Of a stretch of DNA of 64,000 bases, positions 1 to 8,474 are shown piece by piece. The stretch covers positions 4,748,001 to 4,812,000 of the forward strand of contig NZ_OY769915.1 in NCBI RefSeq assembly GCF_963669205.1, given 5' to 3'. How positions within the stretch are numbered: the stretch's first letter is position 1; each line of letters opens with the position of its first letter. This DNA is from an uncultured Roseibium sp. (GTDB lineage: Bacteria > Pseudomonadota > Alphaproteobacteria > Rhizobiales > Stappiaceae). The position numbers and the translations under genes were made by a program. Below the pieces are notes generated by a model. The model made no database searches, was not told the DNA's origin, and saw only the letters and a list, made by a program, of their open reading frames with translations.

Positions 1-1
1 C

Positions 2-139
2 AAGGCTCAGCATTCCGACATCGTGGACGCGATCGAACGCCATGACCCCGTATCCGCCGAGCGGCTGATGCGTCAGCATCTGCTTTCCCTCCAGGAACGG
101 CTTCTCTTCCAGACCTCGGAAAGCGCCGATAATGGGTGA
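2..139 (+). CDS. GntR-family regulator, C-terminal end only
   Basis: Partial gene whose start lies left of the window. The last 45 residues (QHSDIVDAIERHDPVSAERLM...) look like the final helices of an FCD ligand-binding domain of FadR-type GntR regulators, where the 'H.DIVDAI..RD...A...M..H' pattern is usual. It overlaps the next gene by 8 bp (its stop is at 137-139, the next ATG at 132), so it is probably the first gene of the peptide-transport operon and its regulator. The DNA-binding domain is not visible, so the family call rests on the tail alone. Confidence 0.7.
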   Translation, partial: KAQHSDIVDAIERHDPVSAERLMRQHLLSLQERLLFQTSESADNG

Positions 140-1157
140 GTGCCCGGAAAATCCGGAATCCCGGCTGGACGGCCCGCCGCTGCTAACGGTCGACAACCTC
201 TCGATCCGCTTCAAGAATGCGCCTGGCAACACGGTCGATGGGATATCCTTCCGCGTCAACCGCGGCGAAACGCTGTGCATCGTGGGAGAAAGCGGCTGCG
301 GCAAGTCCATCTCCGCGCTCGCACTGATGGGCCTTCTCCCCATGCCGCCTGCGGAAATCGCGTCCGGGCGGATCTCCTTCGACCGGCGGGATCTGCTGAC
401 ACTGCCGGCCAAGACCCGCGCGGATCTGCGCGGCGATCGCATGGCGATGATCTTTCAGGAACCAATGACGTCGCTCAACCCCGCCTTCCGCATCGGAGAC
501 CAGATTGCCGAAGGCGTGCTGCGCCACCGGGCGATCAGTCAAGCGGATGCGCGCCGGCGGGCTTTGGAGATGCTCGATCGCGTCAAGATTCCGGCTGCAG
601 CCGAACGGCTCGACGACTATCCGCATCAGCTGTCCGGCGGCATGCGTCAGCGGGTGATGATCGCAATGGCCCTTGCCAACGATCCGGATCTCCTGATCGC
701 GGACGAACCGACGACCGCACTCGACGTGACCATCCAGGCCCAGATCCTCGATCTCATGCGAACGCTTCAGCAGGAAACGGGAACGGCGCTAATCATGATC
801 ACGCACGACCTGGGCGTTGTTGCGGAAGTCGCCGATCAGGTCGCCGTGATGTATGCCGGCAGGATCGTCGAGCAAGGACCGGTCCAGGCCATTTTTGACG
901 ATCCGCAGCATCCATACACCATCGGCCTCATGAGCTCCCTGCCCTCCCTCGGACAGAGACAGGACCGTCTCACCACGATTTCCGGCATGGTTCCGGCGAT
1001 CGACGCTATGCCACCCGGTTGCCGCTTTGCCCCACGGTGCCCGTTCGCCGAAGAAACCTGCAGGGCGCAAGCGCCACAACTGGCTTCCATCTCCGGAGCG
1101 CATTTCGCCGCCTGCCATCTGGCTCCGCTCGAGACCCACATGGTGGAGGCGGTATGA
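132..1157 (+). CDS. dppD: Dipeptide/oligopeptide ABC transporter ATP-binding protein (DppD type)
   Basis: Cytoplasmic ATPase of a peptide/nickel-type (PepT family) ABC importer, 341 aa. Walker A GESGCGKS is at about residues 52-59. The signature LSGGMRQRVMIAMAL and Walker B LLIADEPTTALD follow, then the C-terminal oligo_HPY region with the Cys-rich PGCRFAPRCPFAEETC. The start ATG overlaps the end of the GntR gene, and the stop overlaps the next ATPase by 4 bp, so translation is coupled. Peptide importers of this family usually carry two different ATPases; this is the DppD/OppD-like one. The substrate is not shown by the sequence. The GGT-like and DUF1028 genes downstream suggest gamma-glutamyl or other modified peptides. 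Confidence 0.93.
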   Translation: MGECPENPESRLDGPPLLTVDNLSIRFKNAPGNTVDGISFRVNRGETLCIVGESGCGKSISALALMGLLPMPPAEIASGRISFDRRDLLTLPAKTRADLRGDRMAMIFQEPMTSLNPAFRIGDQIAEGVLRHRAISQADARRRALEMLDRVKIPAAAERLDDYPHQLSGGMRQRVMIAMALANDPDLLIADEPTTALDVTIQAQILDLMRTLQQETGTALIMITHDLGVVAEVADQVAVMYAGRIVEQGPVQAIFDDPQHPYTIGLMSSLPSLGQRQDRLTTISGMVPAIDAMPPGCRFAPRCPFAEETCRAQAPQLASISGAHFAACHLAPLETHMVEAV

Positions 1158-2281
1158 AGCACTTTGCGCAGGATACGATCCTTGAAGCCCGCGATGTCGG
1201 GCGCACTTTCACGCGCGGCGGCGGCCTTTTCCAGCAAAAGTCGATTGTCCGGGCCGTCGATGGTGTCGACCTGGCTGTGCGGCGCGGCGAGACCCTTGCG
1301 ATCGTCGGGGAAAGCGGGTGCGGAAAGTCCACACTGGCCAGAACCCTTGTCCGGCTTCTTGAGCCGACCAGGGGCCAGGTTCTCTACGAAGGCAGTGACA
1401 TTGCCCATCTTCCCGCCCGCGAGATGCGCAAATTGCGCAAGGATCTGCAATTCGTCTTCCAGGATCCCTTCTCGTCGCTCAATCCGAGAATGACGGTCGG
1501 GGCCATCGTCGAAGAACCCCTGACCGTTCACTTAGATGACAGCAAGGCGCTGCGGCGAGAGAAGGTCGCCGCACTGCTGCAAAGGGTCGGCCTTCGCGCG
1601 AGCATGGCGAACAGATATCCGCACGAATTTTCCGGCGGCCAGCGGCAGCGTATAGGCATTGCCCGCGCGCTTGCGAGCGAGCCGAAGGTCATCGTTGCCG
1701 ACGAACCGGTCTCCGCCCTCGATGTCTCCGTTCAGGCCCAGGTGATCAACCTCCTTGAGGACCTGAAAGCGGAGTTCAGCCTCACACTCATCCTGATCGC
1801 TCATGATCTTGCCGTCATCCGGCACATGAGCGACCGGGTGGCCGTCATGTATCTCGGAGAGGTCGTCGAGATCGGGGATACGGAAACCGTCTATGGCGCG
1901 CCCCGGCACCCTTACACCCAGGCCCTGATGCGCGCGATCCCGGTGCCGGCGCCGGGCATGCGAGCGATGACAGCCGATCTTGCGGGCGACATTCCCTCAC
2001 CGCTGAATCCGCCGTCCGGATGCCGTTTCCACACCCGTTGCCGTCACGCCGACAAGGACTGCGGAACAAGGCGTCCCGCGCTTGAAACCGCCGACGGAAC
2101 ACGCCAGGTCGCCTGCCATCACTGGCAGCAGATCGCGGCAACCCGGACCGGACAAAAACAAGAGCCGACCCGAAGTGCGGCCACTGAAAAACGCTTCTCC
2201 CTGTACCGGGAGTGGAGCCGGAAGAAGTCGAAAAACCAGGCCTCCGTCCCCGGTAGCACAACCACCCAGAGGAAAGACTGA
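1154..2281 (+). CDS. dppF: Dipeptide/oligopeptide ABC transporter ATP-binding protein (DppF type)
   Basis: Second ATPase of the importer, 375 aa from ATG 1154, which overlaps the dppD stop. The frame is open further upstream, but an ATG inside the ATGA overlap is the natural start. It has Walker A GESGCGKST, signature FSGGQRQRIGIARAL, Walker B VIVADEPVSALD and the Cys-bearing SGCRFHTRCRHADKDC tail typical of OppF/DppF. After the usual family end there is an odd extension of about 40 residues, basic and polar (REWSRKKSKNQ...), running to one base before the next start. It may be a drifted C-terminus or a recent frameshift. It pairs with DppD to power import. Confidence 0.92.
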   Translation: MKHFAQDTILEARDVGRTFTRGGGLFQQKSIVRAVDGVDLAVRRGETLAIVGESGCGKSTLARTLVRLLEPTRGQVLYEGSDIAHLPAREMRKLRKDLQFVFQDPFSSLNPRMTVGAIVEEPLTVHLDDSKALRREKVAALLQRVGLRASMANRYPHEFSGGQRQRIGIARALASEPKVIVADEPVSALDVSVQAQVINLLEDLKAEFSLTLILIAHDLAVIRHMSDRVAVMYLGEVVEIGDTETVYGAPRHPYTQALMRAIPVPAPGMRAMTADLAGDIPSPLNPPSGCRFHTRCRHADKDCGTRRPALETADGTRQVACHHWQQIAATRTGQKQEPTRSAATEKRFSLYREWSRKKSKNQASVPGSTTTQRKD

Positions 2282-2282
2282 A

Positions 2283-3788
2283 ATGCGTAAATCTCTCCTA
2301 GCAGCACTGCTTCTCGGTGTTTCGTCGGCAATCGCTCCGGCGACAGCTGCCGACCTCCGCATCGGCCTCCAGGAAGATCCGGACGTTCTCGACCCGGATC
2401 AGTCGCGGACATTTGTCGGCCGTATCGTCTATGCATCCCTGTGCGACAAGCTTGTCGACATCACGCCTGACCTGGAGATCATTCCTCAGCTCGCGTCGGG
2501 CTGGTCATGGTCCGACGACGGCCTGACCCTCACGATGGATCTGCGCGACGATGTCACCTTTCATGACGGCACGCCGTTTGATGCCGAAGCCGTGAAGGCC
2601 AATATCGACCGCTCCCAGAACCTGCCCGAAAGCCGGCGCAAGAGTGAAGTCAAGAACATCCAGTCCGTCGAGGTCACCGGACCGCATCAGGTCCAGTTCA
2701 AGCTGAAGGGCCCCGATGCGACCCTTCTGGCTCAGTTTGCAGACCGTTCCGGCATGATGCTGTCACCGGCAGCCGCGGCCGCCGCCGGTGTCGATTTCGG
2801 CGCAAAGCCGATCTGCAGCGGTCCGTTCAAATTCGTCGAAAGGGTTGCGCAGGACAGGATCGTCCTGGAAAAATTCAGTGATTACTGGAACGCGGACGCC
2901 ATAAACTTCGACAAGGTCACCTTCCTGCCCATCCCGGACACGACCGTCCGCCTCGCCAACCTGCGCTCGGGCGATCTTGACATGCTGGAGCGCCTGGCGG
3001 CAACGGATGCCGCGTCGGTCAAGGATGACGGATCGCTGCAGTACGAAGAAGCCGTGAGCCTTGGTTATCAGGGCATCACCGTCAATGTCGGCAATGGCGA
3101 CCGCGCCGGCAATCCGCTCGGTCAGGACGCCAAGATACGCGAAGCCTTCAGCCTGTCGCTGGACCGCGATGCGATCAACCAGGTTGTCTTCGAAGGCGCT
3201 TTTGCTCCCGGCAACCAGCCCTACCCTCCGACAAGTCCCTGGTATGACAAGGACCACCCGGTTCCGGCAAGAGACGTCGAGAAGGCCAAGGCCCTTTTGA
3301 AAGAGGCCGGTTTTGACAGTCTTGATGTGGAAGTCCAGGTCGCCAACAACCCGGTGCAGACACAGCTCATGCAGGTTGTTCAGTCGATGGCGGCCGAGGC
3401 CGGCTTCAATGTCAAGCTGAAGTCGATGGAATTTGCCAGCCTTCTGTCGGACCAGTCCGCGGGCAACTACCAGGCCAGCCAGATCGGATGGTCGGGACGC
3501 GTGGACCCGGATGGCAACATCCACCAGTTCGTCACGTGTGAAGGCGGCATCAACGACAGCAAGTACTGCAACCCGGAGATTGATGCTCTGCTTGATGCGG
3601 CACGCACCTCCACGGATCTGGAAATCCGCAAGGAGAAATACGATGCGGCCCGCGACATCCTGAACGCGGACATGCCGCTCATCTATCTCTACCACGTCAC
3701 CTGGATCTGGGCGCTCTCCGACGAACTCGAGGGCTTCAAGCCGTACCCGGACGGCATGATCCGTCTGGAGAACGTGAAGTTCAAGTAA
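2283..3788 (+). CDS. dppA: Periplasmic peptide-binding protein of the ABC importer (SBP_bac_5)
   Basis: Solute-binding protein of 501 aa. The start is ATG 2283, two bases after the dppF stop, because a clean Sec signal peptide begins there (MRKSLLAALLLGVSSAIAPATAA, cut near residue 23). The mature protein is a family-5 extracellular solute-binding protein, with LRIGLQEDPDVLDPDQ at the front and the characteristic LTMDLRDDVTFHDGTPFDAEAVKANIDR motif at about 85-115. It delivers ligand to the permeases encoded 60 bp downstream. A strong stem-loop follows the stop codon. Binding specificity (peptide, glutathione, opine or other) cannot be read from the sequence. Confidence 0.93.
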   Translation: MRKSLLAALLLGVSSAIAPATAADLRIGLQEDPDVLDPDQSRTFVGRIVYASLCDKLVDITPDLEIIPQLASGWSWSDDGLTLTMDLRDDVTFHDGTPFDAEAVKANIDRSQNLPESRRKSEVKNIQSVEVTGPHQVQFKLKGPDATLLAQFADRSGMMLSPAAAAAAGVDFGAKPICSGPFKFVERVAQDRIVLEKFSDYWNADAINFDKVTFLPIPDTTVRLANLRSGDLDMLERLAATDAASVKDDGSLQYEEAVSLGYQGITVNVGNGDRAGNPLGQDAKIREAFSLSLDRDAINQVVFEGAFAPGNQPYPPTSPWYDKDHPVPARDVEKAKALLKEAGFDSLDVEVQVANNPVQTQLMQVVQSMAAEAGFNVKLKSMEFASLLSDQSAGNYQASQIGWSGRVDPDGNIHQFVTCEGGINDSKYCNPEIDALLDAARTSTDLEIRKEKYDAARDILNADMPLIYLYHVTWIWALSDELEGFKPYPDGMIRLENVKFK

Positions 3789-3801
3789 CTCCAGAAAGTT
3801 G

Positions 3802-3829
3802 CGGAACCCGGCATTCCCGCCGGGTTCCG
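3802..3829 (+). other. Intercistronic stem-loop after dppA
   Basis: Perfect 11-bp stem, CGGAACCCGGC (3802-3812) against GCCGGGTTCCG (3819-3829), with a 6-nt loop. It begins 13 nt after the dppA stop and ends before the dppB start at 3849. No T-run follows, so it is more likely an mRNA-stabilising or partial attenuation structure than a full terminator, giving more binding protein than permease. Confidence 0.75.
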
Positions 3830-3848
3830 TCCACCGGCGGAACCCAAA

Positions 3849-4796
3849 ATGCTGTCATTCATCGCAAGACGACTCGCGATAGCCATTCCGACCATTTTTC
3901 TGGTTTCGGTCTTCGTGTTTTTCCTGCAGAAACTTCTGCCCGGAGATCCGGCGCTGGTTCTGGCGGGCGAGGAGCGCGATCCGGACACGCTGGCGTTCAT
4001 CCGCGAGAAGTATCACCTAAACGAGCCGATCCTGGTGCAGTACTTCTATTGGGTCAGCGGCATGTTGCAGGGTGACTTCGGCATATCGCTGCGAACCAAC
4101 CAGCCCGTTCTGGAACTCATCGGTGAAAAACTGCCGGTCACGATCCAGCTCGCTGTCATGGCCATGCTCATTGCCATGATCATCGGCATCCCGGCCGGTA
4201 TCGTGTCGGCTGTCAGGAAAGGCACCGCCATCGACTACACGGCCAATATCGTCGCGCTGTCCGGTCTGTCGATTCCGAATTTCTGGCTGGGCATCATGCT
4301 GATCATGCTTGTCTCGGTTCATCTCGGCTGGCTGCCGGCATCCGGGTACGAGTCACCGTTCGTCGATCCCGTCAGATCTCTCGAAACGATGATCATGCCG
4401 GCCTTCGTGCTCGGAACCGCCCTGGCGGCCACCCTGATGCGCCACACCCGCTCGGCAATGCTCGGCGTGCTGCGGGCGGATTATGTCCGTACCGCCCGGG
4501 CAAAGGGATTGCAGGAGAAGGTGGTCGTTCTGAAACACGCCTTCCGGAATGCGCTGCTTCCGATCGTCACCCTGAGCGCACTCCTGTTCGGGGAACTGCT
4601 GGCCGGTGCCGTGCTGACCGAACAGATCTTCACGATCCCCGGCTTCGGCAAGCTGATTGTCGATGCGGTTTTCACCCGGGACTACGCCGTTGTCCAGGGT
4701 GTGGTCATGTGCACGGCCGTCGGCTTCATTCTCATGAACCTTGTCGCCGATGTTCTTTATTTCCTCCTCAATCCACGCATGAGGACTGCCCTGTGA
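3849..4796 (+). CDS. dppB: Peptide ABC transporter permease (DppB type)
   Basis: Inner-membrane permease, 315 aa, about six transmembrane helices. The N-terminal helix follows MLSFIARRLAIAIPTIFLVSVFVFFL, and the GDPA box (LPGDPALVLAGEE) is typical of DppB. The ATPase-contact EAA loop is near residues 205-235 (DYVRTARAKGLQEKVVVLKHAFRNALLPIV). It follows dppA after the stem-loop and overlaps dppC by 4 bp (GTGA), the usual B-C order. Together the two form the translocation pore. Confidence 0.94.
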   Translation: MLSFIARRLAIAIPTIFLVSVFVFFLQKLLPGDPALVLAGEERDPDTLAFIREKYHLNEPILVQYFYWVSGMLQGDFGISLRTNQPVLELIGEKLPVTIQLAVMAMLIAMIIGIPAGIVSAVRKGTAIDYTANIVALSGLSIPNFWLGIMLIMLVSVHLGWLPASGYESPFVDPVRSLETMIMPAFVLGTALAATLMRHTRSAMLGVLRADYVRTARAKGLQEKVVVLKHAFRNALLPIVTLSALLFGELLAGAVLTEQIFTIPGFGKLIVDAVFTRDYAVVQGVVMCTAVGFILMNLVADVLYFLLNPRMRTAL

Positions 4797-5674
4797 CCGT
4801 TGTAGCCGATCTCCCCGCGACCGGATCCGACGAACAACCGAGATCCGGCAACCGGGCCTGGAAGAAACTCAGGGCCAACAAAAGCGCCTTTGTCGGCTTT
4901 CTGCTGGTCGTCTTCTTTGTTTCAATTGCCGCTCTCGCCCCGGTATTGCCGATCGCCGACCCCACCGCAACGGACTGGGGTGCCATTCGAAAGGGCCCCT
5001 CGGCGGTTCATTGGCTCGGAACGGATGAACTGGGACGCGACATTCTCTCCAGGATGATCTGGGGCGCGCAGGCGTCGCTTCTTGCCGGCGTGGTTTCGGT
5101 GCTGATAGCCGTTTCCATCGGCGTCCCGTTCGGCCTTGTATCCGGTTACTTCGGTGGCTGGATCGACCAGGTCATCTCGCGCGCGACCGACGCCCTGCTG
5201 GCAACGCCATTCCTCATCCTCGCGATCGCGCTCGCCGCGTTTCTCGGACCGAGCCTCACCAACGCCATGATCGCGATCGGCCTGTCCGCAATGCCGATCT
5301 TCATACGGCTGACCCGGGGCGAGGTTCTGGCGGTCAAGACCGAAGACTACGTCGAAGGCGCCCATGCCATCGGTCTGTCCACACCGGTCCTTCTGGCGCG
5401 CTACATCCTGCCGAATGTATTCGCGCCCATTCTGGTTCAGGCAACCCTGACCATTGCAACAGCCATCATTGCCGAGGCGAGCCTCTCGTTTCTCGGACTT
5501 GGCCAGCAACCCCCGGCACCCAGCTGGGGATCAATGCTGAACGTCGCCAAAAACTTCATGACCCAGGCTCCCTGGATGGCGATGTGGCCAGGCATCGCGA
5601 TCTTTCTGGTCGTCCTTGGCTTCAATCTACTCGGCGACGGGCTGCGCGACGCGCTCGATCCCCGGGAAACATAA
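4793..5674 (+). CDS. dppC: Peptide ABC transporter permease (DppC type)
   Basis: Second permease, 293 aa. The start is GTG 4793 overlapping the dppB stop; a longer open frame upstream lies inside dppB and was not used. A cytoplasmic N-terminus (KKLRANKSAFVGFLLVVFFV) leads into the first helix. HWLGTDELGRDILSRMIWGAQASL is the hallmark of DppC/OppC. The EAA loop is YVEGAHAIGLSTPVLLARYILPN, and the C-terminus LLGDGLRDALDPRE is classical. It pairs with DppB. The GGT-like gene starts 35 bp later and is probably in the same transcript. Confidence 0.94.
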   Translation: MTVVADLPATGSDEQPRSGNRAWKKLRANKSAFVGFLLVVFFVSIAALAPVLPIADPTATDWGAIRKGPSAVHWLGTDELGRDILSRMIWGAQASLLAGVVSVLIAVSIGVPFGLVSGYFGGWIDQVISRATDALLATPFLILAIALAAFLGPSLTNAMIAIGLSAMPIFIRLTRGEVLAVKTEDYVEGAHAIGLSTPVLLARYILPNVFAPILVQATLTIATAIIAEASLSFLGLGQQPPAPSWGSMLNVAKNFMTQAPWMAMWPGIAIFLVVLGFNLLGDGLRDALDPRET

Positions 5675-5709
5675 AAACACCCAGGAAACGCTCAAACCCG
5701 GAATTCCAA

Positions 5710-7497
5710 ATGACAGTCTTTACCACCAGACCCGAAATCAAAGGCACCTTCGGTGTCGTCACGTCGACCCACTGGATTGCCACCGCGGTGGGTATGCGGA
5801 TGCTGGAACTCGGGGGCAACGCCTTCGACGCAGCAGTCGCCACCGGGCTGGTCCTTCAGGTTGTCGAGCCGCATCTCAATGGTCCGGGCGGCGACCTGCC
5901 TGTCCTGCTGCACGATGCAAGCCAGAACGAAACCAAGGTGCTGTGCGCTCAAGGCGCCGCGCCGGCAGGCGCATCGATCAGTCACTACAAATCCGAAAAC
6001 CTGGACCTGATCCCGGGCAACGGACTTCTTTCGACCGTCATTCCCGGCGCCTTTGACGGGTGGATGCTGCTCTTGCGTGATCACGGCATCCTGCCGCTCA
6101 GAACCGTTCTTGAACCCGCGATACACTACGCCAGTAACGGGCATCCCCTCCTTCCACGGGTCAGCGCAACTATTGCGGGCCTGAAAGAGTTCTTCGAAAC
6201 CGAATGGCCGACGTCCCATGAGACCTGGGCTCCGGGAGGCATCGTCCCGGCGCCGGACTCCAATTTCAGGAACCCGGTTCTCGCCGAAACATGGACAAGG
6301 CTGTTGAACGAAGCCGAAGCCGTTACCGGCCGCGAAAACCAGATCGACGCTGCGCGCGACTGTTTCTACCGCGGCTTTATCGCCGAAGCGATCGGACGGT
6401 ATCTTGAAACCGCCGAGGTGATGGATGCGTCCGGAGCCCGCCACAAGGCTGTCCTGACAGCCGACGACCTGTCCGGCTACGCGGCGACATACGAAGATCC
6501 GGTCAGCGCCGCCTATGACGGCTGGACCGTCCTGAAGACCGGTCCCTGGGGACAGGGTCCTGTTCTATTGCAGTCGCTGTCGCTATTACGCGGGTTCGAC
6601 ATGGAATCGGTCGATCCGGCTGGTCCGGAATTCGTCCATCTCGTGACCGAAGCAATGAAGCTCGCCTACGCGGATCGGGAAGCCTATTACGGTGATCCCG
6701 ATTTCTGCGATGTTCCGCTGAATACGCTCTTGTCCGAAACCTATAACGCCGCACGGCGCTCGCAAATCACCGGACAGGCATCGACGGATCTGCTTCCTGG
6801 CATTGTTCCCGGCTTCGAAGATCAGGTTGAACGCACGCTGAGCGTCATTGAGGCCGCGGGCATCTCCAAAACCGGTGTTTATGAACCGACAATGGCACAT
6901 TTGTCGGAAAAGCGCGGCGATACGGTCCACATCGACGTCATTGACCGCTGGGGCAACATCGTTTCCGCCACGCCTTCCGGCGGCTGGCTGCAGTCGTCTC
7001 CGATCATCCCCGGGCTCGGCTTCGCCCTCAATTCCCGGGCACAGATGTACTGGCTCGAAGACGGGCTGCCGGGTTCGCTTGCACCGGGGAAACGTCCGCG
7101 CACGACGCTCACGCCGAGCATCGCGTTTCATGAGGACGGAACCGCACTTGCCTTCGGCACCCCCGGCGGAGACCAGCAGGATCAGTGGCAGCTGTCCCTG
7201 TTCCTGCGACTGGCGCATCACGAACGGAATCTTCAGGCCGCGCTCGACATGCCGCTCTTTCACACCACACACTTTCCGGCGTCTTTCCATCCGCGCCAAC
7301 GGCAGCCGGGTCACATCATGGCCGAAGAAAGCTTCGGCGCCGACACGCTGTCGAGCCTCAGGAACCGGGGACACTCGGTCGAAGTGGCCGATGAATGGAC
7401 AATCGGCAGGTTGACCGTCGCCGCGCGCGACCCCTCTGGCCTGCTGCGCGCCGGTGCGACGCCCCGCCTGATGCAGGCCTACGCGGCCGGGCGATGA
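5710..7497 (+). CDS. Gamma-glutamyltransferase-like Ntn hydrolase
   Basis: Enzyme of the gamma-glutamyltranspeptidase family (595 aa from ATG 5710, 35 bp after dppC). Members cleave gamma-glutamyl bonds of glutathione and related compounds after self-cleavage at a Thr. The expected nucleophile is Thr about 405 in GDTVHIDVIDRWGNIVS, matching TTH.SVVD of classical enzymes. The front motif GGNAFDAAVATGLVLQVVEP (about 37-57) is typical. No signal peptide is seen, so it may be cytoplasmic, as for many GGT-like acylases of this subgroup. The context implies it processes a peptide brought in by the Dpp system. Substrate could equally be another gamma-glutamyl amide or acyl-amide. Confidence 0.88.
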   Translation: MTVFTTRPEIKGTFGVVTSTHWIATAVGMRMLELGGNAFDAAVATGLVLQVVEPHLNGPGGDLPVLLHDASQNETKVLCAQGAAPAGASISHYKSENLDLIPGNGLLSTVIPGAFDGWMLLLRDHGILPLRTVLEPAIHYASNGHPLLPRVSATIAGLKEFFETEWPTSHETWAPGGIVPAPDSNFRNPVLAETWTRLLNEAEAVTGRENQIDAARDCFYRGFIAEAIGRYLETAEVMDASGARHKAVLTADDLSGYAATYEDPVSAAYDGWTVLKTGPWGQGPVLLQSLSLLRGFDMESVDPAGPEFVHLVTEAMKLAYADREAYYGDPDFCDVPLNTLLSETYNAARRSQITGQASTDLLPGIVPGFEDQVERTLSVIEAAGISKTGVYEPTMAHLSEKRGDTVHIDVIDRWGNIVSATPSGGWLQSSPIIPGLGFALNSRAQMYWLEDGLPGSLAPGKRPRTTLTPSIAFHEDGTALAFGTPGGDQQDQWQLSLFLRLAHHERNLQAALDMPLFHTTHFPASFHPRQRQPGHIMAEESFGADTLSSLRNRGHSVEVADEWTIGRLTVAARDPSGLLRAGATPRLMQAYAAGR

Positions 7498-7512
7498 AAA
7501 GGAGGACGCCGG

Positions 7513-8265
7513 ATGACGTTTTCGATTGTCGCCCGTGACAAGGCAACAGGGCATTTCGGGATCGCCGTGGCGAGCCGTTTCTTCGCGGCCGGGGCTGTCG
7601 TGCCGCACCTGGCAGGACAGGTCGGCGCAATCGCCACGCAGGCACTCGTCAGTCCGCTGTACGGGACCGAGGGCCTGACCCTTCTCCGCTCCGGTGTTTC
7701 GGCGCAAAGGGTGATCGATACCGTCGTTGACCGCGACGAGGGACGCCATTCGCGCCAGATCCATCTCATTGATGCAAAGGGGCGGACTGCGGCCTTCACC
7801 GGCGAGAAATGCATCGACTGGTGCGGTCACCTCATAGAAGACAACGTCACTGTCGCCGGAAACATGCTGGCCGGGCCGCAAGTGGTGGATGCCGCCATGA
7901 AAAGCTACCTGGCAAACGCGGACTTGCCGCTTGAAGAGCGGCTTTTGACCGCGATGGACGCCGCAGAGGCTGCCGGCGGCGACAAGCGCGGGCGCCAGTC
8001 GGCTGCTCTCAAGATCGTTCACGGGGAAGACTATCCATGGCTCGACATCCGCGCCGACGACCATGGCGCCCCGCTGGAAGAACTGCGCCGCCTCTATGCC
8101 GTTGCCCAGGAACGCTACCTTCACTTCGCCCAGTTGATGCCGACACGCGGCAATATTCACGGGCTACTGGACCGCACTGAAATCGACCGAAAAATTGCGG
8201 AACTGGAGACCGAAAGAAAAAGGACCGGGCGCCCCAGCGCTTCCTTTGCGACACCGGCGGCCTGA
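7513..8265 (+). CDS. DUF1028 family protein (putative Ntn-type hydrolase)
   Basis: 250 aa protein starting MTFSIVARDKATGHFGIAVASRFFA, the conserved opening of DUF1028. GAIATQALVSPLYG and the later NMLAG region also fit. DUF1028 proteins are predicted Ntn-fold hydrolases, and their genes often sit beside peptide ABC transporters and peptidases; I know of no settled reaction. An RBS-like AAAAGGAGG (7497-7505) lies 7 nt before ATG 7513, and the gene follows the GGT-like gene by 15 bp. It is probably the last gene of the operon, because a large hairpin follows. It likely acts on the same imported compound. Confidence 0.85.
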   Translation: MTFSIVARDKATGHFGIAVASRFFAAGAVVPHLAGQVGAIATQALVSPLYGTEGLTLLRSGVSAQRVIDTVVDRDEGRHSRQIHLIDAKGRTAAFTGEKCIDWCGHLIEDNVTVAGNMLAGPQVVDAAMKSYLANADLPLEERLLTAMDAAEAAGGDKRGRQSAALKIVHGEDYPWLDIRADDHGAPLEELRRLYAVAQERYLHFAQLMPTRGNIHGLLDRTEIDRKIAELETERKRTGRPSASFATPAA

Positions 8266-8307
8266 AGGTAGCCCGTTCGCCAGTCACTGCAGCGACGAAG
8301 CCGAGTT

Positions 8308-8343
8308 GGGGCAACCGAACCCGGCGGCCGGGTTCCGTTGCCC
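8308..8343. terminator. Strong hairpin ending the peptide-utilisation operon
   Basis: Two 16-base arms with one central mismatch: GGGCAACCGAACCCGG (8308-8323) and CCGGGTTCCGTTGCCC (8328-8343), loop of 4 nt. It lies 42 nt after the DUF1028 stop. There is no T-run, so it may be a stability hairpin or a dispersed palindrome rather than a classical terminator. The rest of 8266-8474 holds no gene. Confidence 0.55.
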
Positions 8344-8474
8344 GGGACTTGTCCGGGCAGTCGTTGGCCGCTGCAACACTGTCTCCGCCGATACGGCAGG
8401 ACGACGCGCGAAGGATACTTCGATGTATCTGGCTGGCCCTTTGACAACTTTTCCCGGCTCCGATCGCACTGAAA

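Noticed and set aside
6586..8160. 524-codon open frame on the minus strand
   Set aside because: Antisense to the GGT-like and DUF1028 genes, with no RBS and no recognisable domain.
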